Positions 19,761-29,900 of a stretch of DNA of 64,000 bases are shown piece after piece. The DNA lies in the NCBI RefSeq assembly GCF_023051105.1, contig NZ_JALKIL010000018.1:22216-86215 (forward strand), read 5' to 3'. Position numbers and translations under genes: made by a program. Every line of letters starts with the position of its first letter. Within the stretch, counting starts at the first letter, position 1. The notes under the pieces are model-generated. The model had not been told where the DNA came from and made no database searches. It saw only the letters and a list, made by a program, of their open reading frames with translations. This stretch comes from Anaerobiospirillum sp. NML120449. GTDB taxonomy: Bacteria; Pseudomonadota; Gammaproteobacteria; Enterobacterales; Succinivibrionaceae.

Positions 19761-21472
19761 CTAATATCTGCCGGCCAGATCAGACTGTGACATAACACTG
19801 TCCATAAATTCGTTCACAGCAGAAACAGTGCGGAGCCAGCTCCATATGCATTGAGCGGCACTGCAATTTCTGCATTGAGCTGAGCTGTATTAAGTTGAGC
19901 ATGAACACAGCCCTGCTTCCTGTCCCGCATGAAACAGACCCGCTGAGTTTACAGCATGCGCACAGATCTGCAGTTGCCAGAACATGGGCAGCAGTTCGCA
20001 ACCTTAAACTTAACAAGGCAGAATTATTTTGCCTTCACCAGTATTTTCCATATGTGAGCAGTGCCCATGCACTGACACAAAGTCGTCTGTATTGCATTAT
20101 TTTTTAACAGACACTTTTATCTGCAATATTACCCGCCGCACCATTCGAAGTTGTGTTCAGTGCGGCATATGATTTTGTATTTTGTTTTATAAAGCGTTAT
20201 TGCTTTACCCGGCATGTCTGTCCTGCAACCAGGGCTGATTTTATATCCCATGCCATTTCGTATGACTGTATTAAGATCTGACAGCCCGGCTGATTTACAG
20301 TATTTTGCGAGCAGTCACTGTCAGGGACTGAGTTTGAGCCAGAAAAATCCATCCTGGCACAGGCTGGCTGATTTGCCGCCATATGATTTGTTTACTGCGC
20401 TGTTTTATTTTTGATGTAATCCTGCTCCCAAAGAGGAGCCTGACAAACAAAGTTAATCTGCCAGCCCGCAGACTGCTAAAGAATCAGTGCCAGCTGCCGC
20501 AACCTGGCAGCAATAACAACACTAAACACATAAATGAGCCTGAAGCTGTCTGCATTTAAACTGAGCAGCCACAACCCTGACAATTTACCTGACGTCAGTA
20601 CGGCCGCCCAGGCTTGCCAGTCAAAACACAAGCAGGCGGCAGTTGCGATGGCTGCGTCCCAGTCATTTGCGGCACCGGTTACGATGGCACCAGCAGCTCC
20701 ATTGGATGCATCGATTGAAATGGCGGCGGCGCCAGCAGCAGTGGCTTTAAGGCATCCTGTACACGATCATTACAAGTCCCTCTGTTGATTAAGGTAAGGA
20801 TGCTTTATTTTCATTACTGATGACAATACTGCTGTACCAGTCAGCAAGCACTTACAGCTCTGTCACTGACCGTCTGTTTTTCTCACTGCACCTTACATGC
20901 AGCAAATCAGCTGTTTATCTCAACGTCAGCTGTAACACCATGGTGACAGTGTTTATGCTTTATAAATCGATTTAGTTCTACCCCTCAGATACGGTAAACA
21001 GCATCTGATGCAACACTGCTGCGACACTGCTGCGACATAAGTGAAACCGCAGTGACCTTACAGCACAGAAGATGTGTCACCTTAACTTTTATAAAGGAAT
21101 ACTTTGCCAGGCAACCTGGGATGCAGAACCTGGATCATGCTTATACTTAACTGAATTTCTGCCGCAGGCGTACAAACAATCAAACAGTGCCCGGCGGCCA
21201 CTTTTATCAGCACTGTGATCCTCCAGCGCAAACACAGCTCAATGCATGGAGCATGAGGACTGTTGACTGGGCGTAAGGATCAGGCCTCAGGCCAGATGCA
21301 GTACGCTTTACAAAGCAAGACCATATGCAGGTCCAGCGCTTTGCCATTAGCATCTGAGCATACATTGCTGATATTGCCGGTTTTTCCATCCCATGGAGGT
21401 ACAGACTCCATGGGCAGCAGCCATCAGAGGCTGACTGAACTTTGTTTTCTTAAGTGGGAATCTGTTTTTTCT

Positions 21473-24400
21473 ATGAGAACTGCCAAAAAGTCACAGACAA
21501 CAGATAATTCACCTTACCGTAATGCCCGCACCTCACTGTCAGAGCCTAAAGGCCGCAAGCCCCGCTCTGCAGCAGCTGCAGGCAAGTCATCCGGTGCAGA
21601 TGCTGCATCCGGAGGTTCTGCTGCGTCTGCTCGTAAGAGCAAGGCTGCAGCCACCTCCGCCAAAACCACGGCCAAAGCTGCAACAGCCAGGACAAAAGCT
21701 GGCGCAGCCAAGGGTACAAGCGCCAAAGCAGCCGCTAAGCCTGCCGCCAAAGCCGCACCAGCTAAAGCTGCAGCCAGCAAGGCTGCACCAGCCAAGGCCG
21801 CAGCTGCAAAGGCAGCGACAGCATCTGCTGCTGGTAAGGCATTGAGTAAGACTGCCAGCAAGAGTGCAGGCAGGAGCTCAGGTAAAAGTGCCGGCAAGGC
21901 ATACCGTGCATCGGCCGCTGATGCATGGAGTGCATCACCTCAGGAAAAAACTGAGGGAAAGACAGCAGCAGGCATCAAGGCTGCCTCAAAGGCTGCTGCC
22001 CTTACATCATCCAGGTCAGCCTCATCTGCATCTGCAAAAGCCCGTAAAAAGGCACGTGCCGAAGAGGCAGCTGCTTCTTTTGATGATGGTGATGAGTATT
22101 TAAGGGCTGCACTGCGCGCTGAGGCTGAGTCTCATGCCCGCGCTGCAGCTGCTGCAGTATGGGGTGATGGCAGTTCCTCCCGTAAAAGCAGCACCAGAAG
22201 CAAGTCAAAGGCAGCCCGCAAGGCCGCTGCCAAAGAAGCTGCTGCCGCTGCCGGCAGTGCCCGCAGCAGCAAAAAGAGCAAGGCAGCTCCTGTGCGCAGA
22301 CGTGGCAGCGCTGCCTCTGCAGGTCATGCCGTTCCTTATGCAGCAGGCGCCCACAAAGACAGTCAGGCCTTTGGACCATCTGCAATTTACGGCCAGGATC
22401 CGGCCTCTGGTTATAACCACTTTGGCAATGGCGGCGGATATCCATATCAGCCTGATGCCCCTCACGCCAATGGCCCTGTGGGCAACGGCCCTTATGGCAA
22501 TGGCCCTGTGGGCAACGGCCCTTATGGCAATGGCCCTGTGGGCAGCGGCCCTTATGGCAATGGCCCTGTGGGCAGCGGCCCTTATGGCAATGGCCCACGC
22601 GGCTCTGCAGGCCCTGATGGTCAGTCAGTTAATCATGATGTTTATGGCTTTGGTCCCCAGGGACGCATGAACGCCGGTCCTGGCGGACACGGGCAATCAT
22701 CTAATGCTCCTCACTCCGCCAATGGAAATCCTTATATGGATGCCCCAGGCGTCCCAGGTCATTTTGATCATTACAACAGCATGGGTAATGGCTCTGATGC
22801 AGGCAACTTACCGGGCTACGGCTATGCAGGCATGCACGGCGGAATGCCTGGCATTCAGGGCATGCCAGGTCATATGCAAGGTAATGACGGATATTATGAT
22901 GAAGGTCCTTACGGTTTTAATGATCGTCATGGACCAGCTGATCGCGGCCATGATGCCTGGGGTCAGCCACCACAGCGCCACCGCTCTTCCCGCCGTCGTC
23001 ACAGCGACAGCCGCAGGGGAGCGGCCTATGGAGCTGGTGGACCAAATGTTATGACCGGACCTATGGATCATCCAAATGAGTTTTCACCAGTTGGAGGAAT
23101 TGATCCGGGCTTTGATCCTGAGCTGGTAAATGCTGCTCCTGAGCGCTCAGTTGAGGAGGCTGCAGAAATTCTGCGCCGCTTCAAGAGTCTGATGCAAAAA
23201 GGCTCAGAGGCCCCTGCTGTCAGTGAACCTTACCCAAGCTATGAAATTGATGAGCTGGGTAATGTTATCCACCAGAAAGGCAGCAACCGGCCAAAGTCTG
23301 AGGTGAAGGTCGTGGTGCGCCGTCGTCGCTCCCTGCTAAGCGAGGCCGACAGCGGCAGCAAGTCCCTGTCTGACACTGTGGACAGCAGTGCAGCTGCCGC
23401 CGATGCAGCCAGCACAGCCGATGCTGCCCAGTCAGCTGCAAATCCAGCAGAACAGGCTGCAGCTAACGCCGCCAATGTTCCAGCAACTGCCACAGCTGTC
23501 GAGGTCGCAAATGCATCTGCTTCAGAGGCATCTGCTTCCGGCAAGTCAAAGACACTCTCATCATTGAGCGTGCGTTCTGACTCTGCCAGTGCTGCCCGTA
23601 ATGCAGGTGAAGAGTCTGATCATACTGACAATTACGAAGGTGCTGATGAGACTTATGCAGATAATGAAAGCGATCATGATGACTCCAGCGAACTGCTGCG
23701 TGCAGCAGCCATAGTTTATGCTCAGGATCCTGTTCTGGGCGTAAGCCGTGAAACCAGTGAGCAGCTGGGCATTACCAGAAGTGTTGCCCAGAATATTCTG
23801 GAGCAGCAGCACCCAGCCAAAGGCCGCAAGAAGAAAAAACGTAACCAGCTTACAGCTACTCAAAAGGCAGAGGCTGAAGCTGCTGAGGCAGCAGCTCAGG
23901 CCGCTGAGGCTGCAGCTGCGCTGGCCTTTTCCCGCATGCTTGAAGAAAACGGTCAGTCATCTAAGGATTCAGGCCATGGCCGTAAGGCAGCTAAAGCTGA
24001 GCGCAACCGTCAGCGTAAAGGCGTAAATGCTGCCGGCAAGGCCCCATATTTTGATCAGGGCATGATGCCCGCACCGGGCAATGGTCCGTCCCTGGGCCAT
24101 GGCATGGGCCCAGCTATGGGTCAGGGCACTGGTCCAGGAATGGCTCAGGGCACTGGTACAGGTATGGGGCCAGGTATGGGTCAGGGCATTGGCAACTTTG
24201 TGCCTGATGCCTTTGCTGGCGGCGTGCCTATGGTTCTGGGCTTTGACGGTCCTGTACCGCTTAACGCTCCGGAAATTTTCCGTACCCCTGACGGCATGAT
24301 TCATCAGGATACTGTCAATGGCCCTGTGGCTGTTGGCCCTGCTCCGGGCATGTTCCTTGGTGTTGACGGTATGATTTACCTTGATACCGGAAACATGATT

Positions 24401-26218
24401 GTGCCTGCCGGTCCTGTGGTCGGTATGTTTATCGGCCCTGACCATATGCTCTATCAGGACACTCCAGGTGGTATCACCCTGATAGGTCCGGCACCAATGA
24501 TGTTCTATGGTCATGACGGCATGCTCTATGAGACAGGTCCTGCAGGTCCTGTACCTGCCGGTCCGGCTCCGGGCATGTTAATGGCTCCTGATGGTACTCT
24601 TTATCCTGATGAGGCCAATCCTGTAAGCCTTAACGACCCTGATATTTATCAGGATCAGTACGGCATGCTTTATATGGATACCCAGTCAGGTCCTGTTTTA
24701 ATGGGCCCGCCTCCGGGCATGTTTGATGAGCTTGGTGCTCAGGCTGTCATTAACAGATTCCATGCAGCTGCCCCATCTCAAAGAGCAAAGTCAAAAGGCA
24801 ACCGAGACCGTAATGCTGAGCTTGCAGACCAGGCAACACAACATGGCAGCGCACCTGGCGCGGCCCTGGCTCAGGATGCTCACAGTATGCCTGTCAGTCA
24901 GTCCAGGGACGGTCAAAGCAAATCCTCTGAAGCCGATGCAGCCGCTGCCAGCAATGCTACTCCTTTAACAACCCGCATTGCCGGAGTTGGTGCAGGTACA
25001 GGCTATCGCCGCTCTTCTGGACTTAGCAAGTTCTCATCTGTCGGCCTGCCATCTGATGATGAGAAAAAGCGCCGCCAGCTTATGAACAAGCTTGCCCGCA
25101 CTCAGGCTGAGTTTGACCGTATGACCCTGCTTCCAGATGAGCTGGATCCATCAGGTGCAGACATTGATCTCAGCAGCTACGATCAGGCCTTTTCAGGCGT
25201 GTCATCTGCAGCTGATTATGATGATGACCTTCTTCTTGCCTCTGAAAAGAAATCAGCATCATCGATCTCCAGCAGCGCAGATGAACCGGTCCCAGCCACG
25301 GAAAATCAGGACGAGTACGCACAGCACGAGGCCGATGCAGAGGATGCCGAAGACGACATCGGCAATCTTGATTACGAAGATCAGGATCTGGATGTCATCG
25401 AAGAAGCCGATGCTGATGCTGATGCTGACGAAGAGTCTGACTCTGATGATGAGGATGCTGACTTCGATGCAGATATGGATGAATACAGTTCAGAAGATGA
25501 GGAGTATGAGTCAGAGGATGTATCGGATGACGCAGATTACGCTGATGACAGTGATCTGTATGCAGCTGCATCGTTCCTTGATGATGAGCTGAACGATACT
25601 GACTTCAACGCAGCCCGCGATGCAGATCCGGCTGCGCGCAAGTCAAAGGCAAGTGCAGGCTCCAAAGCTCGAACTGGCTCAAAGTCAGCCGCAGCCACAA
25701 AGAGCAGCGCTGCCTTAAAGACCGGTGCCAGCGCTAAAGCTTTATCAGCCACAGCATCCAGGAAGACTGCAGTACGTTCAGGCTCACGAGCCAGTGCCGC
25801 ATCAGCTCCAGCAGCCCAAAAAGCTGCAGCCAGCGCACAGGCAAAGGCCCCAGCCAGGGCCGCCAAACCAGCTGCTGCAAAGGCTCCAGCCAGGGCCGCC
25901 AAACCAGCTGCTGCAAAGGCTGCTGAAAAGGCCCCGGCAAAGGCCACTAAAACAGCAAGCGCAACTAAAGGTCCTGCTGCTAAGGCAGCCTCTGCCAGGC
26001 CGGCTGCAAAAGCTTCAGCCGCAAAGGGAGGAGCTGGCAAGGCCAGTTCCACTGCCAAAGACAGCTCCCATGCCAAAGCTGCGTCCACCGGCGCATCAAA
26101 AGCTACTCGAGCTGCACCTCGTAAGACCTCTGCAGCCGTATCTGACAGTACCAGAACCACTGGCCGCAAGGCTGCTGCAACTGCAGGCTCACGATCAAAG
26201 GCCAGGGCAAAAGAATAA
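21473..26218 (+). CDS. Giant repetitive protein with histone H1-like ends
   Basis: I do not recognise the family. About 1,581 residues if the start is the ATG at 21473 (MRTAKKSQ); an in-frame ATG at 21263 would add 70 poorly coding residues, and neither has a strong ribosome site. In order: a Lys/Ala/Ser-rich N-terminus of histone H1/AlgP type (to about residue 300); a Gly/Asn/Pro/Tyr region with four NGPVGNGPYG units; a Gly/Met/His-rich region; a short conserved-looking segment with VVVRRRRSLL; an Ala-rich stretch; a helical segment (GVSRETSEQLGITRSVAQNI) before a KKKKRN cluster; a second Gly/Met-rich region; six units of a roughly 25-residue DGMLYxDT...GPAPGMF repeat; a long acidic block; and a second Lys/Ala H1-like C-terminus. 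No signal peptide or membrane segment is seen. The giant lon gene follows 734 bp downstream on the same strand. A nucleoid- or RNA-binding scaffold is a guess only. Confidence 0.7.
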   Translation: MRTAKKSQTTDNSPYRNARTSLSEPKGRKPRSAAAAGKSSGADAASGGSAASARKSKAAATSAKTTAKAATARTKAGAAKGTSAKAAAKPAAKAAPAKAAASKAAPAKAAAAKAATASAAGKALSKTASKSAGRSSGKSAGKAYRASAADAWSASPQEKTEGKTAAGIKAASKAAALTSSRSASSASAKARKKARAEEAAASFDDGDEYLRAALRAEAESHARAAAAAVWGDGSSSRKSSTRSKSKAARKAAAKEAAAAAGSARSSKKSKAAPVRRRGSAASAGHAVPYAAGAHKDSQAFGPSAIYGQDPASGYNHFGNGGGYPYQPDAPHANGPVGNGPYGNGPVGNGPYGNGPVGSGPYGNGPVGSGPYGNGPRGSAGPDGQSVNHDVYGFGPQGRMNAGPGGHGQSSNAPHSANGNPYMDAPGVPGHFDHYNSMGNGSDAGNLPGYGYAGMHGGMPGIQGMPGHMQGNDGYYDEGPYGFNDRHGPADRGHDAWGQPPQRHRSSRRRHSDSRRGAAYGAGGPNVMTGPMDHPNEFSPVGGIDPGFDPELVNAAPERSVEEAAEILRRFKSLMQKGSEAPAVSEPYPSYEIDELGNVIHQKGSNRPKSEVKVVVRRRRSLLSEADSGSKSLSDTVDSSAAAADAASTADAAQSAANPAEQAAANAANVPATATAVEVANASASEASASGKSKTLSSLSVRSDSASAARNAGEESDHTDNYEGADETYADNESDHDDSSELLRAAAIVYAQDPVLGVSRETSEQLGITRSVAQNILEQQHPAKGRKKKKRNQLTATQKAEAEAAEAAAQAAEAAAALAFSRMLEENGQSSKDSGHGRKAAKAERNRQRKGVNAAGKAPYFDQGMMPAPGNGPSLGHGMGPAMGQGTGPGMAQGTGTGMGPGMGQGIGNFVPDAFAGGVPMVLGFDGPVPLNAPEIFRTPDGMIHQDTVNGPVAVGPAPGMFLGVDGMIYLDTGNMIVPAGPVVGMFIGPDHMLYQDTPGGITLIGPAPMMFYGHDGMLYETGPAGPVPAGPAPGMLMAPDGTLYPDEANPVSLNDPDIYQDQYGMLYMDTQSGPVLMGPPPGMFDELGAQAVINRFHAAAPSQRAKSKGNRDRNAELADQATQHGSAPGAALAQDAHSMPVSQSRDGQSKSSEADAAAASNATPLTTRIAGVGAGTGYRRSSGLSKFSSVGLPSDDEKKRRQLMNKLARTQAEFDRMTLLPDELDPSGADIDLSSYDQAFSGVSSAADYDDDLLLASEKKSASSISSSADEPVPATENQDEYAQHEADAEDAEDDIGNLDYEDQDLDVIEEADADADADEESDSDDEDADFDADMDEYSSEDEEYESEDVSDDADYADDSDLYAAASFLDDELNDTDFNAARDADPAARKSKASAGSKARTGSKSAAATKSSAALKTGASAKALSATASRKTAVRSGSRASAASAPAAQKAAASAQAKAPARAAKPAAAKAPARAAKPAAAKAAEKAPAKATKTASATKGPAAKAASARPAAKASAAKGGAGKASSTAKDSSHAKAASTGASKATRAAPRKTSAAVSDSTRTTGRKAAATAGSRSKARAKE
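22469..22588 (+). repeat. 30-bp coding repeat, 4 units
   Basis: Four near-identical 30-bp units encode NGPVGNGPYG or NGPVGSGPYG inside the giant gene. Only an AAC/AGC change separates the copies, which points to recent expansion. Confidence 0.95.
24283..24723 (+). repeat. Six-unit repeat of about 25 residues
   Basis: Degenerate protein-level repeats of the form DGMIYxDTxxxxVPAGPAPGMF, with diverged DNA. Key positions are Asp/Tyr-Gly-Met-Leu-Tyr, Asp-Thr, and Gly-Pro-x-Pro-Gly-Met-Phe. The divergence suggests selection on the protein and not a recent slippage event. Confidence 0.85.
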
Positions 26219-26952
26219 GCTGATGGCACATAGCCCCGAACCGGGGCCATGACCTTAAGAGAAAAGACTGAAATGGTTCAACTGCACTGATGGGTTGCAA
26301 GTTGAGCTGTTTTGGTCTTTTGTTTTTCAAGGCCGGCATTACACTGGCTTTGAAATATGGATGTCGCTCTTCGGATACGGCCAACACAGGGGGCAGATTG
26401 CCAGGCAATACCGGCAAAAGGCCTTTTTATGCCTGATGTACGGTCTGCTGCAGGTAGCTGCCATAGAATGACTCTGTCCTGCCAGGCGGTTCATTATGGA
26501 GCTGAGCGCGTATGGTCATGGCCCCGCAGGCCACTTCAGGCTGTTATGTTTTTCTGTCAGATCAGTTATTTTTTTGCAAATTGTGTCCTGTGATCTTGAA
26601 CTGAGGCCAGTTAGCCCCTATTTATTGATTACGTCCCTTATTGCCTCCGTACAGGGTACAGGGCAATATTGAGCAATATGTCCATGACTGCATTCACATT
26701 CTTATACAGCAACTGCTGTATATCATGAAACAGGGGTTTAACCACTTAGCCTGACTTTTGAGTAAGGCAGACGCAGACTCATGGATATTCCAGACGCCAG
26801 TTTCATATTGACTGCAATCAGAGCGCAGTTGCTGACTTAAATAATATCCGGACCATTCGGTAACAGGGATTTGAGTTTACAGCCGAAATAATATGCGCAC
26901 TGTTTAGTGCGTGATGTCTGCCAGAAATGGCACGATAGAAGGATAGATAAAC
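26219..26952. other. Spacer upstream of lon
   Basis: About 730 bp without a gene. A small GCCCCG-AAC-CGGGGC hairpin lies just after the giant gene but lacks a U-tract. The lon promoter should be in the right half; no clear sigma-32 or sigma-70 site is seen. Confidence 0.5.
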
Positions 26953-29900
26953 ATGGCTAGACTTGATGACATCAAGATGATGTTAAGCTCACTTTTAAAG
27001 GTAAGAGAGCCGGCCGAACAGGAAAAAGGCAAAAGTGACGATGGCTATAACGCTGAGGATGGTTATGACAATGACAACCCTCTGGCGCTGACCTCACTTT
27101 ACCGTGATGAGATGGGCAACCGTCTTCCAAACAAACTGCACGTTATTCCACTTGCAGGCGCTCCTATACTGCCTTCACAGCTGTCATCCATGCAGCTTAA
27201 CATTGAGTGGCTGGACATCATTACCGAGGTCATCAGCTCCTCCCACCATACTTTTGCCATGTTTGGTGTGGACAACGAAAAGGCTGCCAGCGCCCAGCTC
27301 AATATCGACGACTTTCCTAAGACAGGTACTGTTGTACGTCTGCTTTCAGCCCGTACCGGTCCTGAGGAAATTGATATTGTCTGTGAGGGCGTACGCCGCG
27401 TAAGCCTGATAGAGGTATCAGACAGCAAGAAGAATCTGGCTCAGGTACGCTATCCTGAAATTGAGTACCGTCTTGCCAATGCTGAAACCCAGGGCAAGGA
27501 TACTGTCAGCCGTGACAGCCTGCGCGAGAGCCTTAACCGTACTGCTGCTCTTGATAACCAGCTCAAGAACCTGCTTAAGGAGCAAAAGGAATATGCCCGC
27601 TCCATTGGTATAGATGTGGTCAAAAAGCAGGGCAGCTTTGACTTTGATTACTACATCCACAGTGATGAGCGTGTAATCGGCCGTCTTTCCCGCAGCAAGT
27701 TCAAGGACCTGCTTGAATTTCTGGCTATCAATGATATTCCAGAAGAGCAGAAGGAGCAGATCGCTCTCTATCTGGCACGTCCTTCCCAGGAGGAGATCGA
27801 CCGTCTTAACGAGTACTATCAGCAGGCTGTAGCTGTTATCAAGGAACGCTCCGGTTATATACGTGACGGCCTTGCCCGTGTCACCGGAAAAATTGCTGAT
27901 GCCGCATCAGCTGCCACGGAAGCCTACCGATCTGCTGGTGATCCTGGCTCAGATTCATCTGCCGCCACTTCAGGCTCCACTGCAGGCACAGGTGTCGACA
28001 ACTCTTCAGATACCTCGGACTCTGCAACAGTAAACGCTGAAAGTGGCTCATCTGAACCTGGTCAGGAAGTTAACCGATCACTTAAGGATCTTGCCGAAGA
28101 GCTTACTCATGCTCTGCGCAGCCGTACCAGCCAAAAGGAAAGCATCCCAGACGCAAAGATGCTGGTTGGTGGCAGCAGCAATGCACGTCAGGCAAAGATC
28201 AACGAGGAAGCCCGCGCCAGCGACAGCAGTCTCAACCAGGTCTTTATTGACCGCATGAACTTCATTCTTGATGACTATGCAGTTCATGAGGCCAATGGCA
28301 AAGCCCCGGGGGCTGACAGCGCCAGCAACAAGAATATTGGCGTAGATGAAAAGGGCAACCTCATGGGCACCGCCAGTGAGCGTCTGTTCAAGATGATGAG
28401 CCTTATTGATCGTCGTGAAGAGCTTGAAGACGACCTTGCTCAGAAACGCTTTAAGAAAGAAGCTCTAAACGCCATTCTGGAAAACAGCCCAAGTGACAAG
28501 GAAGACATTGAAAATGCTGAAGCATCAGCTACTGGTCCTAACTTTGGCTTTGTTAACGAAGATACCGCAGTAATTACCTTTATGCCTGGACACGAGGCAT
28601 CAGAGGACCTGCTCATGCGCCTGAATGAAATTCAGAAAGAACATGAGCTGGCTCTGACACGTCGTGCCCAGGAAGAAGGCAAGCTGACATCAGGAACTGA
28701 TACAGCTGCCATTCTTGACAGTGATACTGACGAGTCTCAGGAGCAGACCAGCTGGAGCGAGGAGCTTGATGGCGACGATGGTGCCGGTCTTAACATTCTT
28801 GGCAAGACCTTTAATGAAGACGGCAGCACTCAGACCAGTATTACAGTCAACAGCGACAATCAGCGCCTTAACCCTGAGCTCAAGGAGTTCCTCAACTACC
28901 TGATGCAGGGCAAGGATATTGCCGATATTGCTCAGAGTGAAATGGGCCAGAACGGCAAGAAAGGCAAGTGGGCTGCACTGCAGCGCGCTGCCATGATCCG
29001 TAACAAACTGGCCGCCCTGCTCGGCGGCAAGGTTATCTTTGGCGTTTCCACAGTAAAGGAAGACCGCAACAGCGCCCAGTATGATGTAGAGCTGCGTGCC
29101 TACTGCCTTGGTATCAGCGCTGCTCTGCAGGAACTGATTCCGCTGAATCCTCTGATCACTGATGAAATGCGCCAGTACCTGGCACGTTTTGACATGAGCA
29201 ATCCGTCAGTTCTTGCTGACTGTGGCGCATCTCTTACCCAGTCCAAGCCAGATGACCTCCAGAAAGTACTGGATACCATTCCTGTTCTGCCTCGTCTGCG
29301 CCTGGTATTTGAGCTCATAAGCCGTGAGCTGTCTGCAGCCCGTCTGCATGACAAGATTAAGATTTCCGTTGCTGAAAAGATTCAGAAGCGCCAGAAAGAT
29401 TTCTTCCTGCGTGAGCAGCTCAATGAAATCAAGAAGGAGCTTGGCCTTGCAGCTGACGAAAAGGATCTTGATGTCGAGAAGTTCAAGGAGCGCATGAAGA
29501 AGCTCTCCCCTCCTGATCACATCAAGGAGCGCTTTGAAGACGAGATTACCAAGCTTTCCCTGCTTGAGACTGCCAGCCCTGAATATGGCCAGACCCGTAA
29601 TTACATCGATATTCTGACCTCTATCCCATGGGGCAAGATGGCCAAAGAAAAGCTTGGCCGCAACACCAGAGATGACAAGGACAGCAAAGGTAAGGAAGGA
29701 GTCAAAAGCAGTATCGACCTCAACCGTGCCCGTCGTATCCTTGATGAGGATCATGAGGGTCTGCAGGATGTTAAGGACCGCATTATTGAGTTCCTGGCTG
29801 TCGGTGCCCTCAAGGGTCACACCAGTGGTCAGATTATGCTCTTTGTCGGCCCTCCAGGTGTAGGCAAGACCTCTATTGGCAAGTCCATTGCCCGTGCTCT

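Larger units (their letters stand above)
17799..21472. other. 3.7-kb gene desert
   Basis: The largest gene-free stretch in the window. No ORF has a family match or a convincing start. It holds an (ATGC)6 microsatellite (18503-18526), a 20-bp tandem repeat (about 19641-19760) and AT-rich patches near 18650-18720. An Ala-rich 84-codon ORF at 20534-20788 lacks a ribosome site and is not called. The in-frame extension 21263-21472 of the next gene is also not accepted. Confidence 0.55.

Noticed and set aside
20534..20788. 84-codon Ala/Pro-rich ORF in the gene desert
   Set aside because: The composition is suggestive, but there is no ribosome site, no homology and no neighbour support.
21263..21472. 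Upstream extension of the giant gene
   Set aside because: Cys/Leu/His-mixed residues unlike the rest of the protein, and no ribosome site; the ATG at 21473 gives a start in keeping with the Lys/Ala region.
22002..22598. Minus-strand ORFs within the giant gene
   Set aside because: Caused by the 30-bp repeat and GC-rich Ala codons; no start signals.
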